From Enoplolaimus lenunculus (lineage: Eukaryota; Nematoda; Enoplea; Enoplida; Thoracostomopsidae): a DNA stretch of 64,000 bases. Under the pieces are notes generated by a model that was not told the origin of the DNA, searched no databases, and saw nothing but the letters and a program-made list of their open reading frames with translations. The DNA lies in contig JASANG010002001.1 of the NCBI GenBank assembly GCA_030248215.1, positions 26,306 to 90,305 of the forward strand, in the 5' to 3' direction. A program made the translations under genes and the position numbers. Below are positions 44,343-55,257 of this stretch, piece after piece (position 1 is the stretch's first letter; every line of letters starts with the position of its first letter).

Positions 44343-44613
44343 TTAACCCTTTCTCACATTGAGTTGCCTGTAGGCCACTCAGCGCAGTGTATATACGTTA
44401 AATAGTATATATCACACCGTGTTTAACAATTGCAACACGTATACATAGTACTAAATAACTACAAGGCGTGAGAACCCCTTCGGGCTCGAGCGTCAAGCTC
44501 CTATAGCTGAGTGGTGACGGTATACACCTCCCACTCCGATCACTAGAGTTCGAATCCTAGCATAAAAGTAGGTCTCAGGGGAAATAGAAAATATTCATGT
44601 GAGAAAGGGTTAA
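44343..44613 (+). mobile_element. piggyBac-type MITE with tRNA-like core, copy 2
   Basis: TTAACCCTTTCTCACATTGA to ATTCATGTGAGAAAGGGTTA, with TAGCTGAGTGGTGACGGTAT and GAGTTCGAATCC inside. 271 bp, same layout as copy 1. Confidence 0.88.
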
Positions 44614-44928
44614 GTGCTAAGTCGTACTTAAGTAGGGTTTCGGAAACACAGCCAGTGTCATTAAGAGTAGGCAAATACGCCCACTCAATTGATGCGCATT
44701 TCGTATTTTTGACCAAGTAATATTACACCAGGGCAGATATTACGAAAAGGAAGTCAAAGTCCATGTAAAACTATGCATGAATACATTACATTCACAGATG
44801 GAGCCGATGATAGTGATTTACTCTAAAACCCCCAATCAAAAATGGTTAATATTTCAACGAGCTGACAACATCGATTTTTTGACAGTTGAGTCGTTCAAAT
44901 TTGAACTTAAAAATGTGACATTCTAACT

Positions 44929-45619
44929 GAATTAGGCCGATATTTGTATAATGAAATTTGAGAGAAACCCAGGTGTTTTTGCAAAGTATTCTTGAAAAGT
45001 AGACTGCTCACAAATAAATTTTTTTGCCTGCCCCGGTTTTTGACAAACCCAGTTTTTGATATCCTTCTGTTTGAAACTCCTCAGGTTAGCAATTATTTTG
45101 CAAATATGTATTTTTATAAGTGCAATATATATTAACCCCTTCTCACATTGGCCTACACTAAATAATATGTATCGCACAGTGTTTAACAATTGCAACACGT
45201 ATACATAGTACTAAATCTCCACAAGACGTGAGAGCCCCCGCGGGCTCGAGCGTCAAGCTCCTATAGCCGAGTGGTGATGGTATACGCCTCCCACTCCAGT
45301 CACTGGAGTTCGAATCCTAACATAAAAGTAGGTCTCAGAGGAAATAGAAAATATTCATGTGAGAAAGGGTTAAGCGAAAAATTTTCAATTTACTACCTTT
45401 AAATTGTTTTTCATAGCGGAAAACAGTGATGTTAGCCCCATAACTTTTCAAATACAACTCGATATTTGGTTCGACACAGTTTATACTTGCAGTGACAAAT
45501 ATTGATTTTGAGATTTCTGTACTCAATTGGAACCACAAACCTAAAATATTAAGTATTGCCGCACCATAGAATTGGTTAACTTTAAAAAATCTGGGTCCCG
45601 TTATATATGATTTCATAAG
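44929..45619 (-). other. open frame interrupted by a piggyBac-type MITE
   Basis: On the minus strand 45616-45374 is open (MKSYITGPRFFKVNQFYGAA and on) and 45131-44932 is open (ALIKIHICKIIANLRSFKQK to stop). The MITE with its TTAA site lies between, and the two stretches are in the same frame when the MITE and one TTAA copy are left out, 148 codons in all. No family recognised; a chance frame in AT-rich DNA remains possible. Confidence 0.35.
45132..45373 (+). mobile_element. piggyBac-type MITE with tRNA-like core, copy 3 (deleted)
   Basis: TTAACCCCTTCTCACATTG to CATGTGAGAAAGGGTTAA; lacks about 30 bp near the left end but keeps A- and B-box-like motifs. It sits inside a longer minus-strand open frame (see findings). 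Confidence 0.85.
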
Positions 45620-45703
45620 ACTTCATATTTACAGTTCCAAAAATGCTAAAAATGGCTTAACTGCATGTCAAATAAGCTGATCCAGTACTCTAAGAATTGG
45701 CAG

Positions 45704-45834
45704 GATTCCATTAAATTTTCATAAGTTCCCTAAAAACTTAAATCCCGATTGCGATTCCGGTTTTGGCAGAAAAATTTGACTCCGATTCCGGTTCCGCTTC
45801 CGACAAAATGTACTTCCGATTGGATCCCTGCCAT
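45704..45834. mobile_element. hAT-like MITE, CAGGGTTCC family, short
   Basis: GGCAGGATTCCATTAAATTT to CTTCCGATTGGATCCCTGCC; the inside has the GATTCCGGTTCCG blocks of 12132-12557. Confidence 0.72.
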
Positions 45835-45842
45835 ACGATGTA

Positions 45843-46064
45843 CACTTCAAAAAATGGGGAGTCAAATTGACTGTCTCCGAAATAGGCTTTTCCGAATTAC
45901 AAAAACTGAGTCTAAATTCGACTCCATAGTGTCAAATTCGACTAACTGAGAATCCCTCGGTGAGTCGAATTTGACTTTGAAGGAGTCGAATTTGACACAG
46001 TTTGTGTAGACCAGAATACGCCTATTTCGGACAGAATCAATTTGACTCACCATTTTTTGCTGTG
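45843..46064. mobile_element. GAGTC palindrome MITE, copy 4
   Basis: TA-flanked, CACTTCAAAAAATGGGGAGT to CACCATTTTTTGCTGTG, next to a short CAGGGTTCC-type hAT copy. Confidence 0.86.
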
Positions 46065-47412
46065 TATTAATATCATAAATTTTAAAACTATTATATGTTG
46101 CATGTTTTGTTTTCCGAGTAAAATTCTTCTGCTCGGCTTCAAATTACCGATAGTTTAAATTTGTCAAAAGAAACGCTAATATCTCATTTAGTATAAAGAA
46201 ATAGGCAAAAAACAAACCGTTGCACCCGTAAATATAGTTCAAAAAATCTTCTTCAAACCGCTATGTTGGTATGCATGCAAATGTTGCAGTTTTTTTATAA
46301 AACAGCAGGATAACAAAATATTCGCTATTTCCAGGTTTAGCGCCTGTATATTTTCAAGCTACAGTGCGTCAAAATTTTGCTTTATTACACAACAAAAAGT
46401 TGTTTAAGACACAAAATTAACTATAAAAATGTGTGCAGGAAACGGCTTCGAAGCGCCGGGTTACAGAAATGCTTTCACAGATGTGAGCTTGTGCTAAATA
46501 TGAACAAAACAGTAAAAACTCACTTATAAGTGTCTATTGGTAGAACAGAAAACACAGCGTATACCGGTAATATATGTTGAGGTTAAACTTGTAAAATAAA
46601 AACTGTACGCTGCAGACTTACTACCTAAATTTTCAAGTGTTGTGTTGCTGTAAATTATTAAAAAATAGCATTCTAGAACAAAAATTTTAAATTTAAACTA
46701 AATAGTCTATAAAGGGATTGGCATCTATAACTGACAGTGGTACATTTGATATTTAAAGAAAAAATTTAGGTTTGAAAAAACACATGGGTGTATAAATATT
46801 AGTGCTGAATAGCCATAATCCTGTAGACCAACGAGAACAAATTTTAACGACTTCGGTAGCCATCACACTGAAGCTTTTTTTGGGTTCAGTGTCAATCACG
46901 CTATCACCTCAAAAGATGCCTGGTGTACGCATGATATTGTGGAAGTTGCACTAGACTGAATTGCTATCTGCTCAAACGGACACATCAGTGAATTTCAATT
47001 ATATAACTAAGAGCAGATAATGCTCTTTAAAGTGTCCGTAAATGAATACAGTCCAAAATTAGTAATTAGTCCATAGATGTCAGTACCCTAATTATAGGAC
47101 GTCAATGATTCCTGGGCTGCTATGTTCAGGGACATTGATAGCAGCATTACATATCGTCTTAAAAGTATATTTCTATATGGTAATATATACGTTTAAACCA
47201 TAAAAAAATGGCTTGCATATTCATTTAAATGTGTGTGATCCAAATAACATGAGCTTGATTGAAAAATATATAACAGTTCGGTGCAGAATAGTGCGAAAGT
47301 AACGCTTTGAAAACGCGAAATAAATATCAGTCACCCTCTGTAATATTCTAGCCACTACTGTCTCTGGCATGAAATTAGGTTTTGATTCTTGTTATTTAAA
47401 AAACCCGACTGT
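46065..47412. other. AT-rich DNA, no gene recognised
   Basis: The words GTGTACGCATGATATTGTGG near 46925 recur near 23955, marking a further dispersed repeat. No exon with splice signals found. Confidence 0.5.
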
Positions 47413-47580
47413 TGAATTTCTCGCCAACATTTAAATTTTCCCGCCAAAATTTGAATTTCCCGCCAGTATTTGAATTTCCCATCAAGATTCGAATTTCGTG
47501 CCAAAATTTAAAATGAACCACCAAAATTTGAATTTCCCGCCAAAATTAAAATTTCCGAGCCAAAATATAAAAAATTAACA
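47413..47580 (+). repeat. about 20-bp minisatellite with E2F-like motif
   Basis: Eight or so units of the type TTTGAATTTCCCGCCAAAA. The core TTTCCCGCC equals the E2F/DP site consensus. Units have diverged, so the array is not young. Confidence 0.85.
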
Positions 47581-47896
47581 AAAATTTTAAAAACTACAGT
47601 TTCTAAATATTGACCGTACAATTTGCACTATATTTTATAACGGTGATGCTTTTTACACACTATTTTTGCTAGGTAAAATTTTGGACATTATTTTTAGATA
47701 GTGTTCGTAACATAGCTAGGTATTAAAATGGTGGGACATTTTTTGTCGTTGGCGAGCGCTGTATAGCCGAAATGGTGCATTAGCCTGGCTTAAGAAAATA
47801 ATATATAGTGCTGTGGGAGGACTTTTGCAACCTGCCAAATAAACACTAGTGCTCAATGCCGAGGGAAGCTAAGCAAGTACTCAAAATGGCTATATA

Positions 47897-48626
47897 CTGT
47901 AGTGACCCGAATACGGGAGGCAGGTTATAAGAGGGGTGCCCATTTGGCGTCCCAATCAATAAAAGTCCGTATCTTTAATACGAGACCGTAAGTGGATATT
48001 CCTAAGTATAACCTTGCATTTTCGCTCAAGCTTTTGATACCAGACAACTAAACGTATCAGTAAACGAAGGGCGACTGAGGGAGGGTTCAAATAAACAACA
48101 GTCCGTAGCCGAATAACAGGGGGTGCCCACTGAATAAAAAATATCAGTCCCCCCTCTTATTCTGGTAACTATAATAGTAACCGAACAGTGGATACCCTCT
48201 GAAGATGCCAAATAAATATCAGTCCCCCTCTTATTCTCTTAACTATAATAGTAACCGAACAGTGGATACCCTCTGAAGATGCCAAATAAATATCAGTCCC
48301 CCCTCTTATTCTGGTAACTATAATAGTAACCGAACAGTGGATACCCTCTGAAGATGCCAAATAAATATCAGTCCCCCTCTTATTCTCTTAACTATAATAA
48401 TAACCGAACAGTGGATCCCCTCTGAAGATGTCAAATAAATATCAGCCCCCCTCTTATTCTCTTAACTATAATAGTAACCGAACAGGGGATACCCTCTGAA
48501 GATGCCAAATAAATATCAGTCCCCCCTCTTTACTTGGGTCACTACAGTAGTAACCGAATACCAGAGTGGTTCCCTCTGGAGAGGCCAAATAAATACCAGT
48601 CCCTCTTCGTATTCGGGTCACTACTG
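47897..48626 (+). mobile_element. GTGACCC MITE with internal tandem growth
   Basis: TA-flanked, CTGTAGTGACCCGAATACGG to CGTATTCGGGTCACTACTG. The right third has been amplified into a tandem array. Confidence 0.85.
48166..48560 (+). repeat. 73-bp tandem repeat, about five copies
   Basis: Units contain AGTAACCGAACAGTGGATAC and TGCCAAATAAATATCAGTCC. It is the right end of the GTGACCC MITE, repeated. Confidence 0.9.
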
Positions 48627-49035
48627 TACACCGCTTCTGCGTCTGGTTAACGCATCCAACATTTGACTTAATTTGATCATCTGATCTTTAGCAATGAAAC
48701 ATTTTTCAATTGCCGTCTTTAATGGTAAATCTAATTGCTAACATAGTTCAAAGGTTACTTTATAAGCTACATGTATCGGTATTATTAAACATTTACTTGC
48801 CAATATGCCTTAATATGACTCATTATAGGGGTACTTTGTCAACATTAGGCGTATAATTCATAGTGTTTTATCATCGAAAAGTACGGTTAGCTTAGGCTGT
48901 TACTGCTTTTGAGCTCAAAATGCAACTGATAACGGTACTTGCACTTGATATACGTAAATTGTTTATGTCTTCGTTCACATAGCGTTCATTTTTTAGTTTT
49001 CACTAATGATTAAGATGTTGAATTATTTGAAGTGC

Positions 49036-49876
49036 TGCAGGTACCCGAATAAGAGGGTAGTAATAAGAGGGGAGGGGTCAACATTTTGAGTCTAAATCAA
49101 TAGGAGTGCGTATCCCTAATAAGATTCCGTATCCCTAATAAGAGTCGGTAAGTGGATAGAGTCCCTAAACTCTAATTAAGAGTCCATGATTGTCAATTAT
49201 TTCTAACTGCAGTGCATAATGACTTCAAGATCAAATAAAGTTTTGTTCGAATCTTTAAAGCGTACTTAAGTTTTGAAAGTACATTCCTAAGTATAACCTT
49301 GCATTATTGCTCAAACTTTTGATACAAGACAAACAAACGTTTAATTCAACGGATAGTTGCAATACCGAATATATACAAGTAACGAAGGGCGGCGGATGGC
49401 GGGTTAAACATAGACAATAGTCCCAATGGCGGATCCATGGGGGCACCCCGGCCGTGGCCCCCCCAACATCATCTCGACAAAAATTATATAGTGTCAATTG
49501 TTGTTCTACACTGTTTATTTCTCTGTTTTATACACAATAGTATAAGCCCGCTTTAAAGTTTCTTGGCCCTGGAGTCATTTATGCGCTACAATTAGGGATA
49601 ATAGACATTTATGGACTCTAACAAGGGTTTAAGGACTCTACCCACTTACGGATTCTTATTAGGGATACGGACTCCTATTAATTGGGACTCAAAATGGGGA
49701 CCCCCTCTTATTTGGGTCACTACAGTAGGGGTCAAAAATAAGTTTACCTGTGAAATATTGCCCCCCCCCCAATTTGAGATCCTGGATCCGCCACTGAAGT
49801 CCGTTACCGAATAACAGAGAGTACCCTCTGAAGAGGCCAAATAAACATCAGTCCCCCTTTTATTCGGCTCACTATG
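49036..49876 (+). mobile_element. GTGACCC MITE split by a GGATCC MITE
   Basis: Outer element from GTACCCGAATAAGAGGG to TTTTATTCGGCTCACTATGG. At 49425-49797 it is interrupted by a GGATCC MITE (CAATGGCGGATCCATGGGGG to GGATCCGCCACTG). Confidence 0.82.
49500..49728 (-). mobile_element. GTGACCC MITE fragment, innermost, reversed
   Basis: Ends CCCTCTTATTTGGGTCACTA CAG; lies inside the GGATCC MITE that itself lies inside another GTGACCC MITE. The left limit is approximate. Confidence 0.7.
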
Positions 49877-50395
49877 GTATCGTAATGCTGTGCCTTTTGA
49901 TTGTCGTATTTTTTTGTTGAAAAACAACATTGTAACCATTACCTCAACATTTGACTTTTTTAATATTTGAACTCAATTTTGTAAAATTTGCATTTCGTTG
50001 AGTAGTTTTCCGCTTTTAAGTTAGAGTGATTAGGTGCATAATAAAACTTCGACAATCACCAATACCTCTCTTTATCAATGCTTGTCTACAAGAGTTCAGC
50101 TTTACTACACATTGGTCGGGTTCCTGAAATTATTACTTAATATTTACTTAAATTTTGCTTACGTACTTACTTAAAGTCGCCGACTTAAGTCAATAGCTTT
50201 TTGGACCAAAACAAAGGAATGTCAATTTGTGTGCTGGTACGACAATGAGAAATGCGTAATTTTTGTTATATCATGAACGCACCTTGTGCCTGTAAGCATG
50301 TGAAACATGCTTGTCCTGGTGCATATGCAATAAATGCAATGCACATTGTGGTGTACGGTCGACACATATAGTCGACGAAAAATGCAGTTGGAGAG

Positions 50396-50530
50396 GCGGG
50401 CTACGTGGCGTAGTGGTAGAGTGCTCGCTTAAGGATCCATAGGCTGAGAGTTCGATCCCCGCTCTAGTCCGCTTTTCCATCTGCTTGGTAGAAAGGTCAG
50501 ATGTCCTGGTTTCTACCTAGACTGACCTGC
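50396..50530 (+). mobile_element. tRNA-derived SINE or tRNA pseudogene
   Basis: GGGCTACGTGGCGTAGTGGT has an A box, GAGAGTTCGATCCCCGC a B box, and the outer ends (GGGCTAC and CTAGTCC) pair as an acceptor stem in six of seven positions. The anticodon stem does not pair and a non-tRNA tail with ATCTGCTTGGTAGAAAGGTC follows, which suggests a SINE rather than a working tRNA. Confidence 0.6.
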
Positions 50531-50958
50531 AATTTGAACTAAAACCGAAATGAGCATTTCGAAACTGTTAGTAGTACACAGGTCAATTAGTTTCAGACAC
50601 TAAAGTAATTCGTTAACTTACAATTTTAGTTACGAAAAATTGATTTAGATGTCGATTTTTGGCCGGAACCGGATATCCAGTCACACCATGATATTAATAC
50701 TGAATAGAGCTATGGTTTAAAATTCTGTTTACGCTTTAAGTTCGCGATTTGGTTCTATTTCAATAGTTTACGATAACCTTGAGTAATTGATCTATACATA
50801 AAATGCGCCCACGCTCTTTGTTTGACCATTTTGTTACTGTTAGCATTTTTAGATTAAACGAATATTTAAAACGAAATATAGATAAATTTAGCTATGGTAT
50901 CAATTACGAAAACGCAACTTATTACGGTTATTTTGCAAGCAATTAATGCTGTAAGTTG

Positions 50959-51113
50959 CGGCCTGTATATATATAGAATAGGGCCATTAAAGCATATTTC
51001 TATGCCTTAAACCTAAACCTAAGCCTTAGCCTAAGCAAAAAGTAACCTAAAGCTTAAGCTTACTCTGTTGCAGTCCCACAGAAAAACGTTCCACTCCTGA
51101 TGTTTACGTGGGT
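50959..51113 (-). mobile_element. TTAGGC MITE, mosaic of subfamilies 2 and 1
   Basis: Left end of type 2 (GTATATATATAGAATAGGGC), right end of type 1 (CACTCCTGATGTTTACGTGG). The two ends no longer pair well. Confidence 0.7.
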
Positions 51114-51498
51114 GTAAGTTTGGATCATTATCAGAGTCGTATAGACCACTGAAAACACAATATGTCCCTGTTCCAATTTTTTGGAGAGATGAGAAAAAGT
51201 CGCCTTCACAGGATTTAGAATTACCAACGAAACTTTAGGGTTTAAAATTATTTTCTCGCTTGCTGCGCTCGCATGCAAACCATAATGGAACTAATATAAA
51301 CGCTTCTGAAAGCAAATCATGAGGTTTTGCCCCTGGTTCTGATGGGGTACATTGAAACTCAAAGGTGAGTGTCAAACGCACCAGAATTGCAACCGTCATT
51401 GGAGGTGTTTTAGGCAAATAACTGAACCGGAGAAAACCTAGCAAAAACATCTGATTTACACGAACTATGCAACGTATAGAATCGAATAACCTGGTGTA

Positions 51499-51769
51499 TT
51501 AACCCCTACTCACATTGAGTTGCCTATAGGCAACTCAGCGCAATGTATATACATTAAATAATATATATCGCACAGTGTTTAACAATTGCAACACGTATAC
51601 TTAGTACTAAATCGCCACAAAACGTGAGAGCCCCCTCGGGCTCGAGCGTCAAGCTCCTAAAGCTGAGTGGTGATGGTATGCGCCACCCACTCCAGTCACT
51701 GGAGTTCGAATCCTAGCATAAAACAAGGTCTCAGGGGAAATAGAAAATATTCATGTGATAAAGGGTTAA
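51499..51769 (+). mobile_element. piggyBac-type MITE with tRNA-like core, copy 4
   Basis: TTAACCCCTACTCACATTGA to CATGTGATAAAGGGTTAA, with AAGCTGAGTGGTGATGGTAT and GAGTTCGAATCC. 271 bp. Confidence 0.86.
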
Positions 51770-52154
51770 ATATATTATAGCCGCATATATGAAGAAAAGT
51801 TACGAATTTAAGAATGTTACTCTTGCTTAAAGGCACAAAGTTGCTGGACTGATAGACTTAATTCGAATGTAACCTGTATTGTATGCAAGATCCAACTAAA
51901 TATAACGGAAACCATCTCGTTTAGTTGAAATATTATGCTGAGTGTTTTTATTTGATAACCCTGACTGATGAGAAAAAAGCGTTTCATATGTTACTAATCA
52001 CTATTAACACTCGACTAAATGTTAATATTTCAAAGGTTGAATGTGAAAAATTTAAACAGACTCACAGGTTGGAATTCGCAGAACACACCAGATTTTAAGG
52101 CAAAGTGTTCGCTCACGCCAAAACGACAGAACCGGTTTGACACATGCAAATGTT
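51770..52154. other. AT-rich DNA, nothing recognised
   Basis: No exon, repeat family or regulatory motif identified. Confidence 0.5.
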
Positions 52155-52303
52155 GGCCCATGTATAGAACTGGGCCGGAACAGTAGTATAAGCATATGTC
52201 TAAGCCTAAGCCTAAGCCTAAACAAAAAAATTAGTGTAAAGCTTAAACTGACTCTATTATAGCCTCTCCGGAAAACGATCCGGCCCTGTTCTATACATGG
52301 GCC
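52155..52303 (-). mobile_element. TTAGGC MITE, subfamily 2
   Basis: GGCCCATGTATAGAACTGGG to CGGCCCTGTTCTATACATGG, flanks CAAATGTT and CAAATATT (8-bp target duplication with one change). Confidence 0.88.
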
Positions 52304-52471
52304 CAAATATTCATCGTCAGAGTCCTAATTAATGGAATCATGAGTGTATGATACAAGAGAGTGCTACTCTTTGGGTGCCGCTTGGTACCACATAATGTAT
52401 GACAGAATTGCGTACTGCTGTTGAAGTATGGCATCATCCACTCTTTATTGAACACACGACCAAAGTTACTC

Positions 52472-52657
52472 TCAGGGCCGTAACAATAGATTAAGCAAAT
52501 TTCGAAACCTAAGCATAAGCCCAAGAGTTGCAAAAGCGTATTCCTAAGACTAAACCTAAGCCTTAGCCTAAACCTAAGCAAAAATGTAGTCTAGAATGCA
52601 GGTATAATCTTTTACAGACCCACAAGAAACCGGAACGACTCTAAAAGTAAAATGGAC
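52472..52657 (-). mobile_element. TTAGGC MITE, subfamily 3
   Basis: GCCGTAACAATAGATTAAGC at the left, GACTCTAAAAGTAAAATGGA at the right, with CCTAAG hexamers. Confidence 0.7.
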
Positions 52658-52775
52658 CGAACAGACTTATATAAAATTTGTTTCCGGAAAATCGAAATCG
52701 GTTGTAAAATCACAGCTGTATTTTTTGGACGACACCTCGTCCCAGCATCTGCCGTCCGATTCGAACCATTTTCAG

Positions 52776-53026
52776 TTTTATATTTGATCAAATTTTTTTG
52801 CGTTATGCAAATGAGGAGAAAACTTATGCGCTATTCAAGCGAACGCCCTCGAATCCGCTTCTGTATTATGAACACGGATGTCCTGTTTTGAGTTGTGACC
52901 ATTTTAGCTGCTATTGTTTATCACAATCATTTTGGTTGCAAAAGGTGCTGAAATCCGTGTCACCAGGCCGCGATTACCGAACAATGATGTTTCCGGCTTT
53001 CATGCAAGCATCGGTACATGGAACAG
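52776..53026 (+). CDS. probable coding exon, unrecognised (exon A)
   Basis: Acceptor CCATTTTCAG, donor GTGAAT, 251 nt open in one frame: FIFDQIFLRYANEEKTYALF, then YYEHGCPVLSCDHFSCYC, then GRDYRTMMFPAFMQASVHGT. Cysteine-rich middle, no membrane segment. It leaves in phase 1 while the next exon seen (54115) enters in phase 2, so either an exon between them is missing or this belongs to a different gene. Confidence 0.55.
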
Positions 53027-53193
53027 GTGAATAAAGATGTTTGGTTCTTGTACTCTTTCACCATATTAAAAGCTTACGCTTCGGGGTAAAGGCTTAGAAT
53101 TTTATTTTTCTGTTGTATATACACGTGCCATATGCTTGCGCTTAGGCTTCCAAAACCTGAGCCTTAGTCTGAGCGTTAAAGAATGTGGTTAAA

Positions 53194-53440
53194 TAAAACC
53201 CTATTCATATGTGCAAATTTTTGCTGCGAGAACTTGCAGCTGCAACTTACATTTGCAAGTTTTGTTCAAAATCATGTTCGAAAAACCTGCAGTTGCAAAT
53301 AATTCATTAAAAATCGTAGCAGGAATTTAGTTCACACGTGTGAATAACCATGCAAGGTCGCTGGATTTATTGCAGCCGCTTTCTGACTGGCTGGTGAAAA
53401 AATGCAAGTTCGGTGTAGCCTTTTTCCGTGAACTGCGATA
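53194..53440 (-). mobile_element. TTCACACGTGT-type repeat
   Basis: AAACCCTATTCATATGTGCA, GCTGCGAGAACTTGCAGCTG and GTTCACACGTGTGAATAACC; related to 16330-16500. It lies between membrane-protein exons A and B. Confidence 0.5.
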
Positions 53441-53726
53441 GAAGAAGCTCAGGCATTAGATTAGGTCGCAGATAGGCATCACAGTCCGTGCCAGAAGTGA
53501 AAGCGGGTCGACGAGCCACGGGTCCAAATTTAATGGTTTAGCTGCAGAGTTTTTCAGGGTCAAGCACCACGGTACAAACTGGTGTGAATGTCCCAATACT
53601 GATCAATACGATGTTCTTACGTTATTACCTTTTACGGTTTCGGTATCAAACCAGAACCAGGATCAAGATTTTGTCTAAAAATTTCACAGCAGTACTGTTA
53701 GAATATTGGGTCATACGCATCACACT

Positions 53727-53933
53727 GGCCCATGTAAAGATCAGGGGCGCAACGTTTTTCTGTGGGACTGTAATAGAGAAAGCTTAGGCTTTAGAGTAAT
53801 TTTTTGCTTGGTTTAGGCTTAAGCTTAGCGTTAGGCTAAGGAATATGCTCATTCTTACGCTTAGGCTTAATCTTAGGTTTAGGCTTAGCAATATGCTTAT
53901 AATACTGTTCCGCCCCCGTTCTTTACATTGGCC
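53727..53933 (+). mobile_element. TTAGGC MITE, subfamily 1
   Basis: GGCCCATGTAAAGATCAGGG to CCCCGTTCTTTACATTGGCC, flanks ATCACACT and CTCACATT (six of eight match). It lies between membrane-protein exons A and B. Confidence 0.88.
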
Positions 53934-54114
53934 CTCACATTCCAAGTTTTTTTGTCCCCAACTGTCCTTGCCTTCTCCCAGAGGACATGCCGCTATCGGC
54001 CGAAGATTAAGTCGTTTTTAGACGATTTCTAGCTTCGCAAACTAGCCGTTAGACAAAGAAAATATAATTTGATCAAGGAAAACTTTCTGTTTACCGTATT
54101 TGTTTATTTTTTAG

Positions 54115-54277
54115 TTTGGTTGATTCGGTCGGCATCTATATGAACCATTCTCCAAATGGTCAATATTTTGTGTTCATAACGGGATTTGTGCTCATATTTG
54201 TTTGCGGTCTGCTATGCGTGTGGGATTTTGTGCCGTTAATCGTAACGTTTACATCAAGTGGATGGAAACGATACATG
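54115..54277 (+). CDS. membrane-protein exon B: one transmembrane helix
   Basis: Acceptor TATTTTTTAG, donor GTACGC. Codes for LVDSVGIYMNHSPNGQYFVF then ITGFVLIFVCGLLCVWDF and TFTSSGWKRYM. One clear membrane helix after a possible N-glycosylation site (NHS). Phase 2 in, phase 0 out, matching exon C. Confidence 0.72.
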
Positions 54278-54355
54278 GTACGCAGATGACCATTTCGGCA
54301 AATGATACTTTTTAAGGGTGGTAACTGTTGATTGAGCATGTTCCTCTAACTCTAG

Positions 54356-54493
54356 GCCCACAGCGTAACAGTTGAAAAAAGTGCAAACCTTATAAGCCTG
54401 TCAAAGCTAAAGCAAAAAAATGTAGCCTACAATGAATACCTCTCGTTTTGCTGTTTTACAGGAAAACGGGACAGCGCTAAAAGTAACATGGGT
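54356..54493 (-). mobile_element. TTAGGC MITE, subfamily 3, degenerate
   Basis: GGCCCACAGCGTAACAGTTG at the left and CGCTAAAAGTAACATGGGTC at the right; few hexamers left. Confidence 0.55.
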
Positions 54494-54673
54494 CATTTAT
54501 TCGGATGGTTTCGTTTATTTACCCAAAAATTACCGGAACAAAGCGTTAAAAAATTAATCTAAAGCTTTAAGCTTACTCTTTTCTAGTCCCACAGAAATCG
54601 TTCTGGGTCATTTATTCGAATGGTTTTGGTTATCCACGAAGTACTATTTACCCCAAAAATACCCGAACAACCC

Positions 54674-54991
54674 GTTGTCTCATAGCTTAAGGCTTTGAGC
54701 ACCCCAGCCACGGCACTAACGTTTTATGCTTAGTGAACACAAATATTGTTCGAAGAAAGCATGATAGGATTACTAATATCAGTTTCGGCCTTCACCCAGG
54801 GAACTTTTTTGCAGAATACCGGAACAAGGCGTTGTCTCATAGGTTAAGGCTTTGAGCACCTCAGCCACGGCACTAACGTTTTATGCTTAGTGAACACAAA
54901 TATTGTTCGAAGAAAGCATGATAGGATTACTAATATCAGTTTCGGCCTTCAACCCAGGGAAGTTTTTTTGCAGAATGCGGTGGTGTGTTTT
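54674..54991 (+). repeat. 158-bp tandem duplication
   Basis: GTTGTCTCATAGCTTAAGGC to CAGGGAACTTTTTTGCAGAA, repeated from 54832 with about 97 percent identity by eye. It lies between membrane-protein exons B and C. Confidence 0.9.
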
Positions 54992-55257
54992 ACCCTCTAT
55001 GAGCATTACCGCCTCCGAAGGGATTGGAATCTTCTTAAGCCGAGCTCGAGCAAGGTTTTTGGTAGCGGGTTTTCAGCTGAGCATACATGGGGATGAAAAA
55101 CAATTTCAAACGGCTAACACCAACTGTAAGCATCTTTGTTGTCATCGACAACAAACCTCAATTTGTCTGGCTTTAAATATGAAGAAATCTTAACTGCTAG
55201 CATACTAAATATAGAATAATGACATTTTACTCTTCTATCATTTGGCATTTTTTTTCT

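Noticed and set aside
44480-44580. Functional tRNA gene in the piggyBac-type MITE
   Set aside because: A and B boxes are present, but the acceptor and anticodon stems do not pair convincingly in any copy.
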